Source: Marivita sp046592965
Lineage (GTDB): Bacteria; Pseudomonadota; Alphaproteobacteria; Rhodobacterales; Rhodobacteraceae
Length of the DNA: 64,000 nt
Direction of reading: 5' to 3'
NCBI RefSeq assembly: GCF_046592965.1
Contig: NZ_JBISBV010000004.1
Span: 62,001 to 126,000, forward strand
Positions 24,779 to 34,274 of this stretch are shown piece by piece (the first letter of the stretch is position 1; each line of letters starts with the position of its first letter). Both the position numbers and the translations under genes were made by a program. The notes under the pieces are model-generated. The model worked only from the letters and a program-made list of their open reading frames with translations, had not been told where the DNA came from and ran no database searches.

Positions 24779-25369
24779 ATGAGCAGACTCTTTCGCGCTT
24801 TGGTGATCGTTTTACTCGCCGCCTCTTGCGGGGGCGGTGGCGGCACATCGGCGCCCCGTAACCTTGATAACGCGTGTTCGATCCTGCAACAGCGCCCCGG
24901 CTACAACCGCGCCTTTCAGGCAGCGGAACGCAAATGGGGCGTGCCTGTGCACGTGCAGATGGCGTCGATGTATCAGGAAAGCAAGTTCAAGTCCGACGCC
25001 CGGACGCCCTTTCGCTATGCGCTTGGGGTGATCCCGATGGGGCGGCAAAGTTCGGCCTATGGCTACAGCCAGGCATTGAACGGAACCTGGGACGAATATG
25101 TAGAGAACCAGAGACGGTTCCGCGCGAAACGCAACGACATCCGCGATGCGTCGGATTTCATGGCGTGGTACATGGCCGAATCCACCCGCCGGTTGGGAAT
25201 TTCGCCACATGACGCGCGCAACCAGTACCTTGCCTATCACGAGGGGCGCACCGGATTTTCGCGCGGAACCTACAACAACAAGGCGTGGCTGTTGCGGGTC
25301 GCCGACGAGGTGGCGGCGCGCTCTGCGGTCTATCAGGTGCAACTCGCCGGATGCCGCCGCTTGCGATAG
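24779..25369 (+). CDS. Lytic transglycosylase-like lipoprotein (SLT domain)
   Basis: A 196-residue predicted lipoprotein. The signal peptide MSRLFRALVIVLLAASC ends in the lipobox LAASC, so Cys17 would be lipidated, followed by a glycine run. The mature domain has the SLT-type motif VQMASMYQESKFKSDARTP with the catalytic Glu in QES, then YGYSQALNGTWDEY and YLAYHEGRTGFSRGTYN. Such enzymes cleave peptidoglycan to 1,6-anhydro-muropeptides. It is probably anchored in the outer or inner membrane facing the periplasm. It is monocistronic, with two palindromes directly after the stop codon. Confidence 0.87.
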   Translation: MSRLFRALVIVLLAASCGGGGGTSAPRNLDNACSILQQRPGYNRAFQAAERKWGVPVHVQMASMYQESKFKSDARTPFRYALGVIPMGRQSSAYGYSQALNGTWDEYVENQRRFRAKRNDIRDASDFMAWYMAESTRRLGISPHDARNQYLAYHEGRTGFSRGTYNNKAWLLRVADEVAARSAVYQVQLAGCRRLR

Positions 25370-25404
25370 GTCCGGATCGGACCAAATGTTTCGCGCGCGA
25401 AACA
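25369..25404. promoter_or_regulatory. Two adjacent palindromes after the transglycosylase gene
   Basis: GGTCCG-GAT-CGGACC (25369-25383) starts at the last base of the stop codon, and the perfect 18-base palindrome TGTTTCGCGCGCGAAACA (25387-25404) follows three bases later. There is no T-tract. They may form a double hairpin ending the transcript or serve as a protein-binding site for the AI-2E gene downstream. Confidence 0.45.
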
Positions 25405-25541
25405 ATGGGACAAGGTGGCTGACCCTTTAACGATTTGTTAACCGGGCTCTGCGCCGCGCAGGGGTCCGGGTTCGAGCCACGCGGGAACATCTGTTCACGA
25501 CAGCGGTTTGCCGAGTGAAGCAGCAAACCCGGAGCCCCGTC

Positions 25542-26666
25542 ATGGACAATCGCCAATCCACACCCGACGCAACGTCGCCCCGGCCATTGTCTCCGCGCGT
25601 CCTGCTCGGGCTTCAAGTCACCATTGTCGTGATCCTCGTTGGCTGGGCGCTGCACGCCACGGCGTCCGTCAGCGCGCTTATTTTGACGGCGCTGTTTGTG
25701 GCGATCGTCATGGCGCCCTTTCATCGCTGGATCAGCGACATGACGGGCCATCGCTGGATCGGCCACATCGCCACGTTCCTGTTGATGCTGGTGCTGCTCC
25801 TCGCGTTCGCGGGCGGGCTGTTCTTCGCCGCGCAGCGGATCGCCGCAGAGTTTTCCGAGGCGAGAGAGATGATCCCCGGCGTGGGCAACGGAACGGCAGC
25901 CTCCTCTGCCGAAGACGGGATGCGCGCGCTCGACAGGCTGTTCAACAACGCCAATCAGGCCGTCGGGCAGATCGCAAGCCGGGCGGCGGAACTTGCCTCG
26001 GGCGTTGCGCTGACCGGTCTGGAATACGCGGCAGCCGCTCTTGGCGGATTGGTCGTCACTGTCTTTTTGGCGCTTTTGATGCTGATCGACGCACCGCGCT
26101 GGCGCGCGCGTTTGCGCAGCGTCTTTGGCGAGCATAGCGAAAGCCGGGTGCAGGATGCCATCGCGGTGATCGGCCGCGACCTTGTGCGATTCGTCGGCGT
26201 GCGCGCCGCCCTCGGCGCGGTGACGGCGGTTCTTTACATGTTGTGGATGTGGCCGTTCGGCGTCGGCTTGATCTTTGTCTGGGGCGCGTTAACGTTCTTG
26301 CTGAATTTCGTGCCGAACCTTGGGTCGATCATCGCCGGCATCTTGCCGACGATCTATGCGTTTCTGACCAAGGATCTGGGCACAGCGCTGGTGGTTGCGG
26401 CTGGCCTGACGGTGATCGAACAGGTGATCGGAAATTATGTTGATCCGCGCGTGCAAAGCCGTCAGGTGTCGATTTCACCGGTGGTGATCTTTGCCTCATT
26501 GCTCATCGCTGGCTGGATTTGGGGCATATTGGGTGCGCTTTTGTCGACACCGGTGTTGATCGCGGTGGTGATCGCGTTCTCGCGTGTGGAACGGCTCCGC
26601 CCGGTTGCGCTGTTGTTGAGCAACGCCCGGTCTTATGACGAACTGGACGAAGACACCCGCCTTTGA
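25542..26666 (+). CDS. AI-2E family transporter (PerM/YdiK type)
   Basis: A 374-residue membrane protein with about seven or eight hydrophobic segments. The family (TqsA, YdiK, PerM) exports small molecules such as autoinducer-2 or acts as an ion antiporter, but most members have no proven substrate. Typical parts are ILTALFVAIVMAPFHRWI near residue 40, a soluble loop at about 95-145, the GLEYAAAALGGLVV segment, and the C-terminal signature LNFVPNLGSIIAGILPTIYAF with IGNYVDPRVQSRQVSISPVVIF. I start at the ATG at 25542 with GGAG 7 bases upstream, not the GTG at 25515. It is convergent with lolA, 11 bases apart. Confidence 0.9.
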   Translation: MDNRQSTPDATSPRPLSPRVLLGLQVTIVVILVGWALHATASVSALILTALFVAIVMAPFHRWISDMTGHRWIGHIATFLLMLVLLLAFAGGLFFAAQRIAAEFSEAREMIPGVGNGTAASSAEDGMRALDRLFNNANQAVGQIASRAAELASGVALTGLEYAAAALGGLVVTVFLALLMLIDAPRWRARLRSVFGEHSESRVQDAIAVIGRDLVRFVGVRAALGAVTAVLYMLWMWPFGVGLIFVWGALTFLLNFVPNLGSIIAGILPTIYAFLTKDLGTALVVAAGLTVIEQVIGNYVDPRVQSRQVSISPVVIFASLLIAGWIWGILGALLSTPVLIAVVIAFSRVERLRPVALLLSNARSYDELDEDTRL

Positions 26667-26677
26667 CCGCGCCTGAC

Positions 26678-27274
26678 TCAGCGGTTCGCGCGCCGCTCCA
26701 TCTCGATGTTGAACAGCCGGTCGGCGAGTTGCTTGCGCTCGAGCGCGCCGAGGATGACTGTGGTCTGGGATCCGCCATCATCGGTGATGATCCACTGGCG
26801 CAGCTCGACCGGATTGCCGGTGAACTTGAGCTGGATACTGCCATATTCGGGATGCTGAGGGTCTTGCGCCGTCACCGTCGTTGCGGTGCCGTCATAGCCG
26901 TGCTGCGTGACCATGTTGGCGCGGCCCAGATCGACATTGCGGGCCAGGATCAAGCCCAATGGCGTACGATTGAGCGGGTAGGTTTCCGGCTCTCCGCCGA
27001 GCTTGTTGTCAAACACCACAACCGCGTTGTTGTTGGCCATGACCAGTGCCTGTTCCGGCGGGTTGTATTCGAACCGCACCTTGCCGGGGCGGCGCAGGTA
27101 GATGGTGCCGGTGGAGATGCTGCCATCGGCGTTGATCTGGGTGAAGCTGCCTTCGGCGCTCGTCAACTGGTTGAGGTAGTTGGACAAGGCGTTCAAAGAG
27201 ATCTGCTGTGCCTGCGCGGGCAGCACCGACACCAGTGTCAGCGCGGCAATGAGGGCAAGGAATCGAATACGCAT
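26678..27274 (-). CDS. lolA: Outer-membrane lipoprotein carrier protein LolA
   Basis: A 198-residue periplasmic chaperone that takes lipoproteins from the LolCDE complex to the outer membrane. It has a signal peptide (MRIRFLALIAALTLVSVLPAQA, cut before QQI), then LNALSNYLNQLTSAEGSFTQINADGS, the start of the LolA fold, followed by GTIYLRRPGKVRFEYNPPEQALVMANNNAVVVFDNKL, a conserved strand set that holds the arginine used in substrate binding. The length is typical. It follows ftsK with a hairpin in the 93-base gap, an order widespread in alphaproteobacteria. Confidence 0.93.
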   Translation of the reverse strand: MRIRFLALIAALTLVSVLPAQAQQISLNALSNYLNQLTSAEGSFTQINADGSISTGTIYLRRPGKVRFEYNPPEQALVMANNNAVVVFDNKLGGEPETYPLNRTPLGLILARNVDLGRANMVTQHGYDGTATTVTAQDPQHPEYGSIQLKFTGNPVELRQWIITDDGGSQTTVILGALERKQLADRLFNIEMERRANR

Positions 27275-27322
27275 GAGAGCGGGCTCCTGTCTGCTCGAAG
27301 TCGTTGGACCCTATATGGTCAA

Positions 27323-27353
27323 ACGGGCGCTGATATGCGATAGCAGCGCCCGT
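27323..27353 (-). terminator. Hairpin between ftsK and lolA
   Basis: Perfect 10-base arms ACGGGCGCTG (27323-27332) and CAGCGCCCGT (27344-27353) with an 11-base loop, 14 bases after the ftsK stop on the minus strand, followed by TTTGACC. The T-run is short, so partial termination with read-through into lolA is likely. Confidence 0.55.
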
Positions 27354-27367
27354 AGATCGCGCAGGGT

Positions 27368-30316
27368 TTACTGCTCCGGCACCAGAATTTCGCGCTTGCC
27401 GACATGGTTGGCGGAACTGACGACGCCCTGATCCTCCATCTGCTCCACCAGACGCGCGGCCTTGTTGTAGCCGATCGCCAGCTTGCGCTGGATGTAGGAG
27501 GTGGAGCATTTGCGGTCGCGGATCACGATGCCCACGGCCTGATCGTAAAGCGCATCTTCGCCGTCGGTGTTGCCACCTGTGTTGAGGCCCAGAACCGCGT
27601 CGATATTGTCGGCCTTCTCGTCATCCGGTCCCTGCACGACACCGCCGACATATTCGGGCGGGCCGTAGGCCTTGAGATGGGTGACGATCTCCTCGACTTC
27701 CTCATCCGACACAAACGGCCCGTGGCAGCGGGTGATCTTGGCACCGCCGGCCATGTAGAGCATGTCGCCCTGCCCGAGCAGTTGCTCGGCGCCCATCTCG
27801 CCAAGGATGGTGCGGCTGTCGATCTTGGAGGTGACCTGAAAGCTGATGCGCGTCGGGAAGTTCGCCTTGATCGTGCCGGTGATGACATCGACCGACGGGC
27901 GCTGCGTGGCCATGATCAGGTGAATGCCGCTCGCCCGCGCCATCTGCGCGAGGCGCTGGATACAGGCTTCGATTTCCTTGCCCGCGACCATCATCAGGTC
28001 GGCCATCTCGTCCACGATGACCACGATATAGGGCATCTTGACGGGCTGGATTTCCTCGGTCTCGAAGATCGGCTCTCCGGTGTCGTCGTCAAAGCCGGTC
28101 TGGACGGTGCGCTCAAACATCTCGTTCTTGGACAGCGCGTCAGCAACGCGGCCATTGTAGCCGTCGATGTTGCGCACGCCCATCTTGGACATCTTGCGGT
28201 AGCGGTCTTCCATTTCGCCGACGACCCATTTCAGGGCGACAACCGCCTTTTTGGGATCGGTCACAACCGGCGACAGTAGGTGCGGGATGCCATCATAGAC
28301 CGACAGTTCCAGCATCTTGGGGTCGATCATCACGAGGCGCAGATCGGCTGGCGTCAGCTTGTAGAGCAGCGACAGGATCATGGTGTTGATCGCGACGGAT
28401 TTGCCCGACCCGGTGGTGCCCGCGATCAGGAGGTGAGGCATCTTGGCGAGGTTGGCGACAACCGGGTCGCCGCCGATGTCCTTGCCGAGCGCCAGCGGCA
28501 ATTTCTGGGTGCCGTCGCCATAGTCGCGGGTCGAGAGGATCTCGCGGAAGCTGACCATCTCGCGGTTCTCATTGGGCAGTTCGATGCCGATGACAGAACG
28601 CCCCGGCACGGTGGACACTCGGGCAGATAGCGCCGACATGGAGCGCGCGATGTCGTCGGCCAGACCGATCACGCGGGAGGCTTTCAAGCCCGGCGCGGGT
28701 TCGAGTTCGTACATCGTCACCACGGGACCGGGGCGCACCGAGACGATCTCGCCCTTGACGCCGTAATCGTCCAGCACTGCTTCAAGCATACGCGCGTTTT
28801 CTTCCAGTGCCTCGTCGCTCAGGTGATGGCGTTCGATGCCGCTTGGGTCCATCAGAAGACCAAGCGGCGGCAGTTCGTAATCGGCGGCCTTGTCGTCGAA
28901 TTTCAGACGCGGCTGGGCTTCTTCCTGCGCGCGCTTGGACGGCTGGATCGGCTTGCGCTGGGGCTGTTGCACAACCTTGCGCGCCTCGGGTTGCGCGACC
29001 GGAGCGGGTGGGATGGGTGCCGCGTCCAACCCGGTGTCATCGCTGTCGTCGTTCCAGCGGTCCAAATCCTCGAAGATGTTATCTTCCGAGAGATCCTCGA
29101 CTTCGGGCTGGGCCTGATAGGCGGCGCGCTGGGGGTGTGCGGCCACTGGCGGCTCTGCGCGCATTGGCGCGGCGGCGCGGGCGGTGACAGGTGGCTCTGG
29201 CGGCAACCCGGTCGAGGGTTTGAAGATCAGCGGCTCCGGCCCCCTGCCCCGCCCCTTGGTCAAGGGTGCAACGGCGGCAGAGATCACCGACGGGTTCTGA
29301 CGAACGCGGGACTTGATCGCGTCGGCGATCTTGGCACGCACCCGATCATCGCCGGGAAAGGTTTCCGGCATGTCGTGCGGACCGTAGGTTTCGACCAGTT
29401 CAGGCTCGGGGTCGGCGCGGCGCATGAGCGAGGGCATCTTGGCGAAAAGGCCCGATCTCTGCGGCGCGGGTTGCGGCTCTTCGGCAAAATCGTCTTCGGA
29501 ATGCCACGTTTCGGGTGGCGGCGGTGCGGCGCGCATGACGCGCGGTTCAGGGGGCAGCGCCTGCTGGGCTGCGGCCCATTCGGCGGCCTCGGCCTCTTCC
29601 TGCGCGCGCAGGGCACGGCGCTCGGCGTTGCGCGATTGCAGTTGACGGGCCGCGCCCACAGCCCCCTTGGTGCCCTTGCCCAAGGCTGACAACAGCGTGG
29701 CGTAGACCATGATGACGCCAATCAGCAGGAAACGCGCGATGCGGGCCAGTTCAACCTTGGTAAAGCCAAGCACAAAGGCACCCAGCACCAGAACGACACC
29801 GCCCATCAGGAGCATCATCGCCTTGAGCGCAAAGGTGGTACCAAGCGGCAGGACCGTCAGGATCGAGCCCATCATCATGTCACCGAACAGACCACCGAGA
29901 CCAAAGCTGTGGGTCCAGGCAGTGCTTTCCGGCACACCGGCGGCATAGACCGCCGCCAACGCCACCCAGATCGGCGCGAAGATCAGGCAGGTGATGGCGC
30001 GTTCTTCGCCCTTGTGCAGCGCGAACCGCGCGCCCCAGACCAAGAGCACCAGCGCCAGACCCCAGCTTGCCCAACCGACGATCATGAACAGCGGTGCCGC
30101 GACAGACGCGCCGGGGCGGCCGAGCCAGTTCTGAACCGGCGCATCGGTGGCCGACAGCCAGCTTGGGTCTTGCGGCGAATAGGACCAGATCATCAGCGCC
30201 GCCATCACGCCGAGCGCGATCAGCACAAAGCCGCCCAGCTCTTTGCCGCGCTTCTCGATTGCCGCCTGCATGTTGCTGTCGAAGAGAGGGTCGCGCCCTC
30301 GTGCCTGGTATGCCAT
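27368..30316 (-). CDS. ftsK: DNA translocase FtsK
   Basis: A 982-residue septal DNA pump that clears chromosome ends and activates XerCD recombination at dif. The first 210 residues hold four hydrophobic segments (FVLIALGVMAALMIWSYSP and others) that anchor it at the septum. A Pro/Ala/Glu-rich linker runs to about 480. The RecA-like motor follows, with Walker A in LLIAGTTGSGKSVAINTMI and Walker B in MPYIVVIVDEMADLM, and ATQRPSVDVITGTIKANFPTRI. The last 65 residues form the gamma winged helix (CSTSYIQRKLAIGYNKAARLVEQMEDQGVV) that reads the orienting KOPS sequences. It starts 11 bases after the aminotransferase gene. Confidence 0.96.
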   Translation of the reverse strand: MAYQARGRDPLFDSNMQAAIEKRGKELGGFVLIALGVMAALMIWSYSPQDPSWLSATDAPVQNWLGRPGASVAAPLFMIVGWASWGLALVLLVWGARFALHKGEERAITCLIFAPIWVALAAVYAAGVPESTAWTHSFGLGGLFGDMMMGSILTVLPLGTTFALKAMMLLMGGVVLVLGAFVLGFTKVELARIARFLLIGVIMVYATLLSALGKGTKGAVGAARQLQSRNAERRALRAQEEAEAAEWAAAQQALPPEPRVMRAAPPPPETWHSEDDFAEEPQPAPQRSGLFAKMPSLMRRADPEPELVETYGPHDMPETFPGDDRVRAKIADAIKSRVRQNPSVISAAVAPLTKGRGRGPEPLIFKPSTGLPPEPPVTARAAAPMRAEPPVAAHPQRAAYQAQPEVEDLSEDNIFEDLDRWNDDSDDTGLDAAPIPPAPVAQPEARKVVQQPQRKPIQPSKRAQEEAQPRLKFDDKAADYELPPLGLLMDPSGIERHHLSDEALEENARMLEAVLDDYGVKGEIVSVRPGPVVTMYELEPAPGLKASRVIGLADDIARSMSALSARVSTVPGRSVIGIELPNENREMVSFREILSTRDYGDGTQKLPLALGKDIGGDPVVANLAKMPHLLIAGTTGSGKSVAINTMILSLLYKLTPADLRLVMIDPKMLELSVYDGIPHLLSPVVTDPKKAVVALKWVVGEMEDRYRKMSKMGVRNIDGYNGRVADALSKNEMFERTVQTGFDDDTGEPIFETEEIQPVKMPYIVVIVDEMADLMMVAGKEIEACIQRLAQMARASGIHLIMATQRPSVDVITGTIKANFPTRISFQVTSKIDSRTILGEMGAEQLLGQGDMLYMAGGAKITRCHGPFVSDEEVEEIVTHLKAYGPPEYVGGVVQGPDDEKADNIDAVLGLNTGGNTDGEDALYDQAVGIVIRDRKCSTSYIQRKLAIGYNKAARLVEQMEDQGVVSSANHVGKREILVPEQ

Positions 30317-30327
30317 TGCTCGCCTCT

Positions 30328-31524
30328 TTATTGGTCTTGCCTGCCGAAAAGGCAGTCCCTGATCTGCGTCAGGCCGCGTTCGGTTTCGTCTTTCGGGGCG
30401 ACAAGAGCGACCCGGATATAGCCCTGTCCGGGATTACCGGCATCGGTGTCGCGTGACAGGAACGCGCCGGGCAGGACCCGAACGCCGGTCTCTGTCCATA
30501 GCTTGACCGCCGCCGCCTCGCCGTCTTCAACCGGCAACCACAGGAAGAACCCCGCCTGCGGAGAGCGGTAGCCGGGAACGTTGCCCAGAATGCGGTCCGC
30601 CAGCGCGAATTTCTCGGCATAGAGCGCGCGGTTCTCGTCGACATGCGCCTCGTCTGCCCAGACCGCCTCGGCCACTTTTTGCAGCGGCAAAGGCAGCGGT
30701 GCACCGGCGTAGTTGCGCAATTGTTGCAGACGTTCGATCGTCTTGGGGCCACCGGCCACGAAACCCGAGCGCAACCCCGGCAGGTTGGAGCGTTTTGAGA
30801 GCGAGTGAAAGATCACCACGCGCTCGGGATCGGCGCCCATCTCCTGCGCGACCTGCAACGCGCCGACGGGCGGCGAGTCGCGGTAAATCTCGGAATAGCA
30901 CTCGTCGGCCAGGATTTTGAAATCGTGTTTTTCGGCCAGCGCGATCAAGGTCTCCCAGTAATCGCGATCCGCCACAGCGCCTTGGGGATTGGCGGGCGAA
31001 CAGACATAGGCCAGCGCGGTTCGCTCCAGCACATCCTTCGGCAGCGCGGCGAAATTGGGCAGATGGCCGGTGTCCTCGGTCGCGTTGACGAACACGGGTT
31101 CGGCCGCCGCCGAGATCGCGGAAATCAGGTAGACCTGATAAAACGGGTTCGGCATCAGAACGACGGGACGTTTGCCGCCCTTGGTTTCCGGGCATAGCGC
31201 CATTCCGGCATTATACAGCCCTTCGCGCGTGCCGTTCAGTGCCATGATCTGCGTGTCGGCATCGAGGCTCACGCCATAGCGGCGTTTCACCCAATCGCGA
31301 ATCGCGGCGCGCAGTTCTGGCGTGCCCTCGTTCGGCGGATAGCTGTTGAACCCGGCAACGTTGCTTGTCAGGATCTCTGCGATCCAGTCGGGAAATGCGT
31401 GTTTCGGCTCTCCGATGGTCATGTGGATGACCGGACCGCCGGGTTCGTGCACGTCCAACAGGGCGCGCAGACGCGGGAACGCATAGGCCGGAAGGTTCGA
31501 GAACCGCTCGGGAAACATATTCAT
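30328..31524 (-). CDS. Class I/II PLP aminotransferase, possibly N-succinyldiaminopimelate aminotransferase
   Basis: A 398-residue fold-type I aminotransferase. Features are IGEPKHAFPDWI, the sugar-phosphate-like turn YPPNEGTPELRAAIRDWVKRRYG, CSPANPQGAVADRDYW, DECYSEIYRDSPP, and the PLP lysine in IFHSLSKRSNLPGLRSGFVAGGP. The closest pattern I know is the DapC/ArgD-like group used in lysine biosynthesis, and the gene next to ftsK in related genomes is often named this way, but substrate specificity cannot be set from the sequence. GAGG precedes the ATG at 31524. It may be transcribed with ftsK and lolA. Confidence 0.85.
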   Translation of the reverse strand: MNMFPERFSNLPAYAFPRLRALLDVHEPGGPVIHMTIGEPKHAFPDWIAEILTSNVAGFNSYPPNEGTPELRAAIRDWVKRRYGVSLDADTQIMALNGTREGLYNAGMALCPETKGGKRPVVLMPNPFYQVYLISAISAAAEPVFVNATEDTGHLPNFAALPKDVLERTALAYVCSPANPQGAVADRDYWETLIALAEKHDFKILADECYSEIYRDSPPVGALQVAQEMGADPERVVIFHSLSKRSNLPGLRSGFVAGGPKTIERLQQLRNYAGAPLPLPLQKVAEAVWADEAHVDENRALYAEKFALADRILGNVPGYRSPQAGFFLWLPVEDGEAAAVKLWTETGVRVLPGAFLSRDTDAGNPGQGYIRVALVAPKDETERGLTQIRDCLFGRQDQ

Positions 31525-31629
31525 ACTGCCTCAGGTCGAGGATCATTAACGCCCTCTTTGGACCCCAAGTTACATAGGCAGGCCGCGTGCGTCCAGAAAA
31601 AGAGCGCGAGTTTCAGTTGGTTGTGGCTT

Positions 31630-32958
31630 TCAGGCCAGTGCACGCTCTGCGGCCGCGCCCAAACGCAGAATACGGCGCTCATCGCGCGGTTTTCCCATCA
31701 AAGACACCCCGCAAGAGGCGATTCCGGTTGGCAGGGACAATACGCTGAGACCCATCAGGTTGCCGATGCGCGTATTGCGAAGCGTCAGGAGGTTCTCGGT
31801 GACGTAATAGGTGCTGTCGGTCAGCAGCCTTTCCACATTCGGTGGGGTGATCGGGCATGTCGGGCACAGCACGGCATCGAAACCGGCGGTTGCTTGCAGG
31901 TAAGTGGTTCTGACGGCGTCGATCTGATGCCATGCGGCGACGTAATCGGCGGCGGAAAATGCCTCGCCAGAGCGGAACCGCGCGAGGATTTCCTTGAACA
32001 TGGCGTCGGGATTGGCCTCGATCACCTCTTTCCAGGTGCCATAGGCTTCCGAGCCGTAGAGAATCGGCGACAGGGCCAAAGCGTCGTTCAATTCGGGAAT
32101 CGCCAGTTCGACAATCTCGGCCCCGGCATTGCGGAAGGCGTCGACGGCGCGGTCGAAGGCTTTGCGGGGAGTGTCGCGGATGTCGTCGAACGCGGCGGTC
32201 GTCAGCACTGCCAGGCGCGTGCCCTTGAGCGATGCTGCGGTCAGATCAACGGGATTTTCACCCGCCAGTGCCGCGAACAAGAGCGCGGCATCCTCGACCG
32301 ATTTGCAGAGCGGCCCAACCGTATCAAAGCGCGGCGCAAGCGGCACCGTGCCTTTGAGGCTCAAGACGCCGGAGGCGGTTTTCAGCCCCACCAGATCGTT
32401 CCATGCCGCAGGCACACGCACCGATCCGCCGGTGTCCGAGCCGATGCCCGCTGCTGCCAGACCGAACGCCACCGAAGTTGCGGCACCCGAAGACGACCCG
32501 CCCGGTGCGTTGTCGGGATCGTGCACGTTGGGCGGCGTGGCGGTTTTCGGGTTCAGGCCCAGCCCGGAAAACGCAAGTTCGCTCATGTGGGTCTTGCCAA
32601 GGCAGACAAGCCCCTGATGCGTGGCTGCGGCCAACACTTCGGCGTCGGCATCGGGGGTGCGCCCGTCGAGCAGTTTCGATCCGGCCTCGGTGACAACTCC
32701 GGCGGTGTCGAACAGGTCTTTCCAGCTGATCGGCACGCCATCGAGCGGCGAGCGGCGCAGCTTCAGGCGCGCACGCTCTTTCGCGGCGGTGGCTTCGGCC
32801 AGGGCGCGCTCGGGCGTGACGCGGGCATAGATGCGCTCGCTTGCTTCGTGCGCGTCGATCGCATCGAGGAAATGTTGCGTCAGTTCGACCGGGTCAATCT
32901 CCCCTGCCGCGATTCCGCGACCCAGATCGGCTGCGGTCATGTCCTGCCAGTCACTCAT
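31630..32958 (-). CDS. Amidase signature family hydrolase
   Basis: A 442-residue amidase. The Ser-cisSer-Lys triad is complete: Lys in GVPISWKDLFDTAG, the cis Ser in PGGSSSGAATSVAFG, and the nucleophilic Ser in GSDTGGSVRVPAAWNDLVGLK. The family includes GatA-like subunits and free amidases acting on aliphatic or aromatic amides; the missing gatB/gatC neighbours argue for a free amidase. The open frame extends to 33180, but it would run through the start of the divergent monooxygenase gene. I therefore use the ATG at 32958 (MSDWQDMTAADLG) with GGAG upstream. Confidence 0.9.
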   Translation of the reverse strand: MSDWQDMTAADLGRGIAAGEIDPVELTQHFLDAIDAHEASERIYARVTPERALAEATAAKERARLKLRRSPLDGVPISWKDLFDTAGVVTEAGSKLLDGRTPDADAEVLAAATHQGLVCLGKTHMSELAFSGLGLNPKTATPPNVHDPDNAPGGSSSGAATSVAFGLAAAGIGSDTGGSVRVPAAWNDLVGLKTASGVLSLKGTVPLAPRFDTVGPLCKSVEDAALLFAALAGENPVDLTAASLKGTRLAVLTTAAFDDIRDTPRKAFDRAVDAFRNAGAEIVELAIPELNDALALSPILYGSEAYGTWKEVIEANPDAMFKEILARFRSGEAFSAADYVAAWHQIDAVRTTYLQATAGFDAVLCPTCPITPPNVERLLTDSTYYVTENLLTLRNTRIGNLMGLSVLSLPTGIASCGVSLMGKPRDERRILRLGAAAERALA

Positions 32959-33046
32959 TGCGCGCGTCTCCTGTTCGGCCTGCGGCGCGACGGTAGCGGC
33001 AGAGGGGCGCATGGACAATCCCGGCGGTGCTTCCATATTTCGCTCC

Positions 33047-34264
33047 ATGAGCAAAACATCCGATATCCTGATCGTCGGCGGCGGGTTGAACGGCCCGACG
33101 CTGGCACTGGCCGCCGCCCAAGCCGGGCTGAGCAGCACCGTGATCGACGCCCAACCGGCGGGCGCGCGGCAAAGCGACAATTTCGACGGGCGCGCCTATG
33201 CGCTGGCGCTTGCCTCGGTGCGAATGCTGACCGCGCTTGGCCTTTGGGACGGGTTGCGCGGCGACGCGCAGCCGATGAATGAAATCAAGGTGAGCGACGG
33301 GCGCGCGGGTGACGCGGAGGTTTTTCTTGGCCTGCATTTCCAAAGCGCCGAGATCGAAGAAGGCCCGATGGGGCATATGCTTGAGGATCGCTACCTGCGG
33401 CGTGCTTTGATGGCGGCGATGGACGATGCCGCGCTGGTCACGCATCGCGCGGGCGAAACGGTGGTGGCGCAGGATGTGACTGTGTCTGGCGCATCGGTCA
33501 CGCTGGCTTCGGGCGAGGTGCTGAACGGGCGGATGATCGTCGGCGCGGACGGGCGGCAAAGCGGCACCGCGCAGCGCGCCGGTATACGCCGCACGGAATG
33601 GGCTTATCCGCAAACCGCTCTGGTCTGCGCGATTGCGCATGAGAAACCGCATGGCGGCGTGGCGCACCAGTTGTTCATGCCTGCCGGGCCTTTGGCGATT
33701 TTGCCGCTGCCGGGCAACCGCTCTTCGATCGTCTGGTCCGAGCGCAGCGCGATTGCGCAAGAGATCAACGATTTGCCGGAAGAGGATTACCTGACCGTCC
33801 TGCGCCCGCGCTTTGGTGATTTCCTAGGCGATATCTCGCTGGCTGGAGACCGGTTCACCTATCCGCTGGGCCTGACTCTGGCGAACCGGTTCATTGACGA
33901 CCGGCTGGCGCTGATCGGGGATGCGGCGCACGGGATGCATCCGATTGCGGGGCAAGGGTTGAATGCCGGTTTGCGCGATGTGGCGGCGCTGGCGCATGTG
34001 ATCACGCACGCCACTCGGCGGGGCGAAGACTTTGCCAGCCCGCAGGTTCTGGCGCGATATGCGCAGTGGCGCAAATTTGACACGGCGACGCTCATGACTG
34101 CGACGGACATCTTCAACCGTCTGTTTTCAAACGACAATCCGATTCTGCGGGCGGGTCGTGATCTGGGTATGGCGGCGATCAACGCGATCCCCGCCGCGCG
34201 GCGTGCCATTATACGCGAGGCGGCGGGATTGAGCGGCGAGTTGCCCGACCTGATGCGCGGCTAG
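33047..34264 (+). CDS. UbiH/UbiF-family FAD-dependent monooxygenase
   Basis: A 405-residue flavoprotein hydroxylase of the ubiquinone-biosynthesis branch. The FAD-binding GxGxxG is ILIVGGGLNGPTLALAAAQAG (residues 6-26), the DG motif is MIVGADGRQSGTAQRAGI, and the UbiH signature is LALIGDAAHGMHPIAGQGLNAGLRDVAAL (about 280-310). These enzymes add a hydroxyl group to the aromatic ring of the quinone precursor using NAD(P)H and oxygen. Which ring position it modifies is not clear. I start at the ATG at 33047 (MSKTSDILIV). It is divergent from the amidase gene and convergent with the DUF2125 gene, 10 bases apart. Confidence 0.92.
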   Translation: MSKTSDILIVGGGLNGPTLALAAAQAGLSSTVIDAQPAGARQSDNFDGRAYALALASVRMLTALGLWDGLRGDAQPMNEIKVSDGRAGDAEVFLGLHFQSAEIEEGPMGHMLEDRYLRRALMAAMDDAALVTHRAGETVVAQDVTVSGASVTLASGEVLNGRMIVGADGRQSGTAQRAGIRRTEWAYPQTALVCAIAHEKPHGGVAHQLFMPAGPLAILPLPGNRSSIVWSERSAIAQEINDLPEEDYLTVLRPRFGDFLGDISLAGDRFTYPLGLTLANRFIDDRLALIGDAAHGMHPIAGQGLNAGLRDVAALAHVITHATRRGEDFASPQVLARYAQWRKFDTATLMTATDIFNRLFSNDNPILRAGRDLGMAAINAIPAARRAIIREAAGLSGELPDLMRG

Positions 34265-34274
34265 GCGCTGCGCA

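Noticed and set aside
25387..25404. TGTTTCGCGCGCGAAACA as a true parS site
   Set aside because: The outer six bases match, but the centre is GCGCGC (six bases) where parS has ACGT, so ParB spacing would be wrong. Kept only as an unexplained palindrome.
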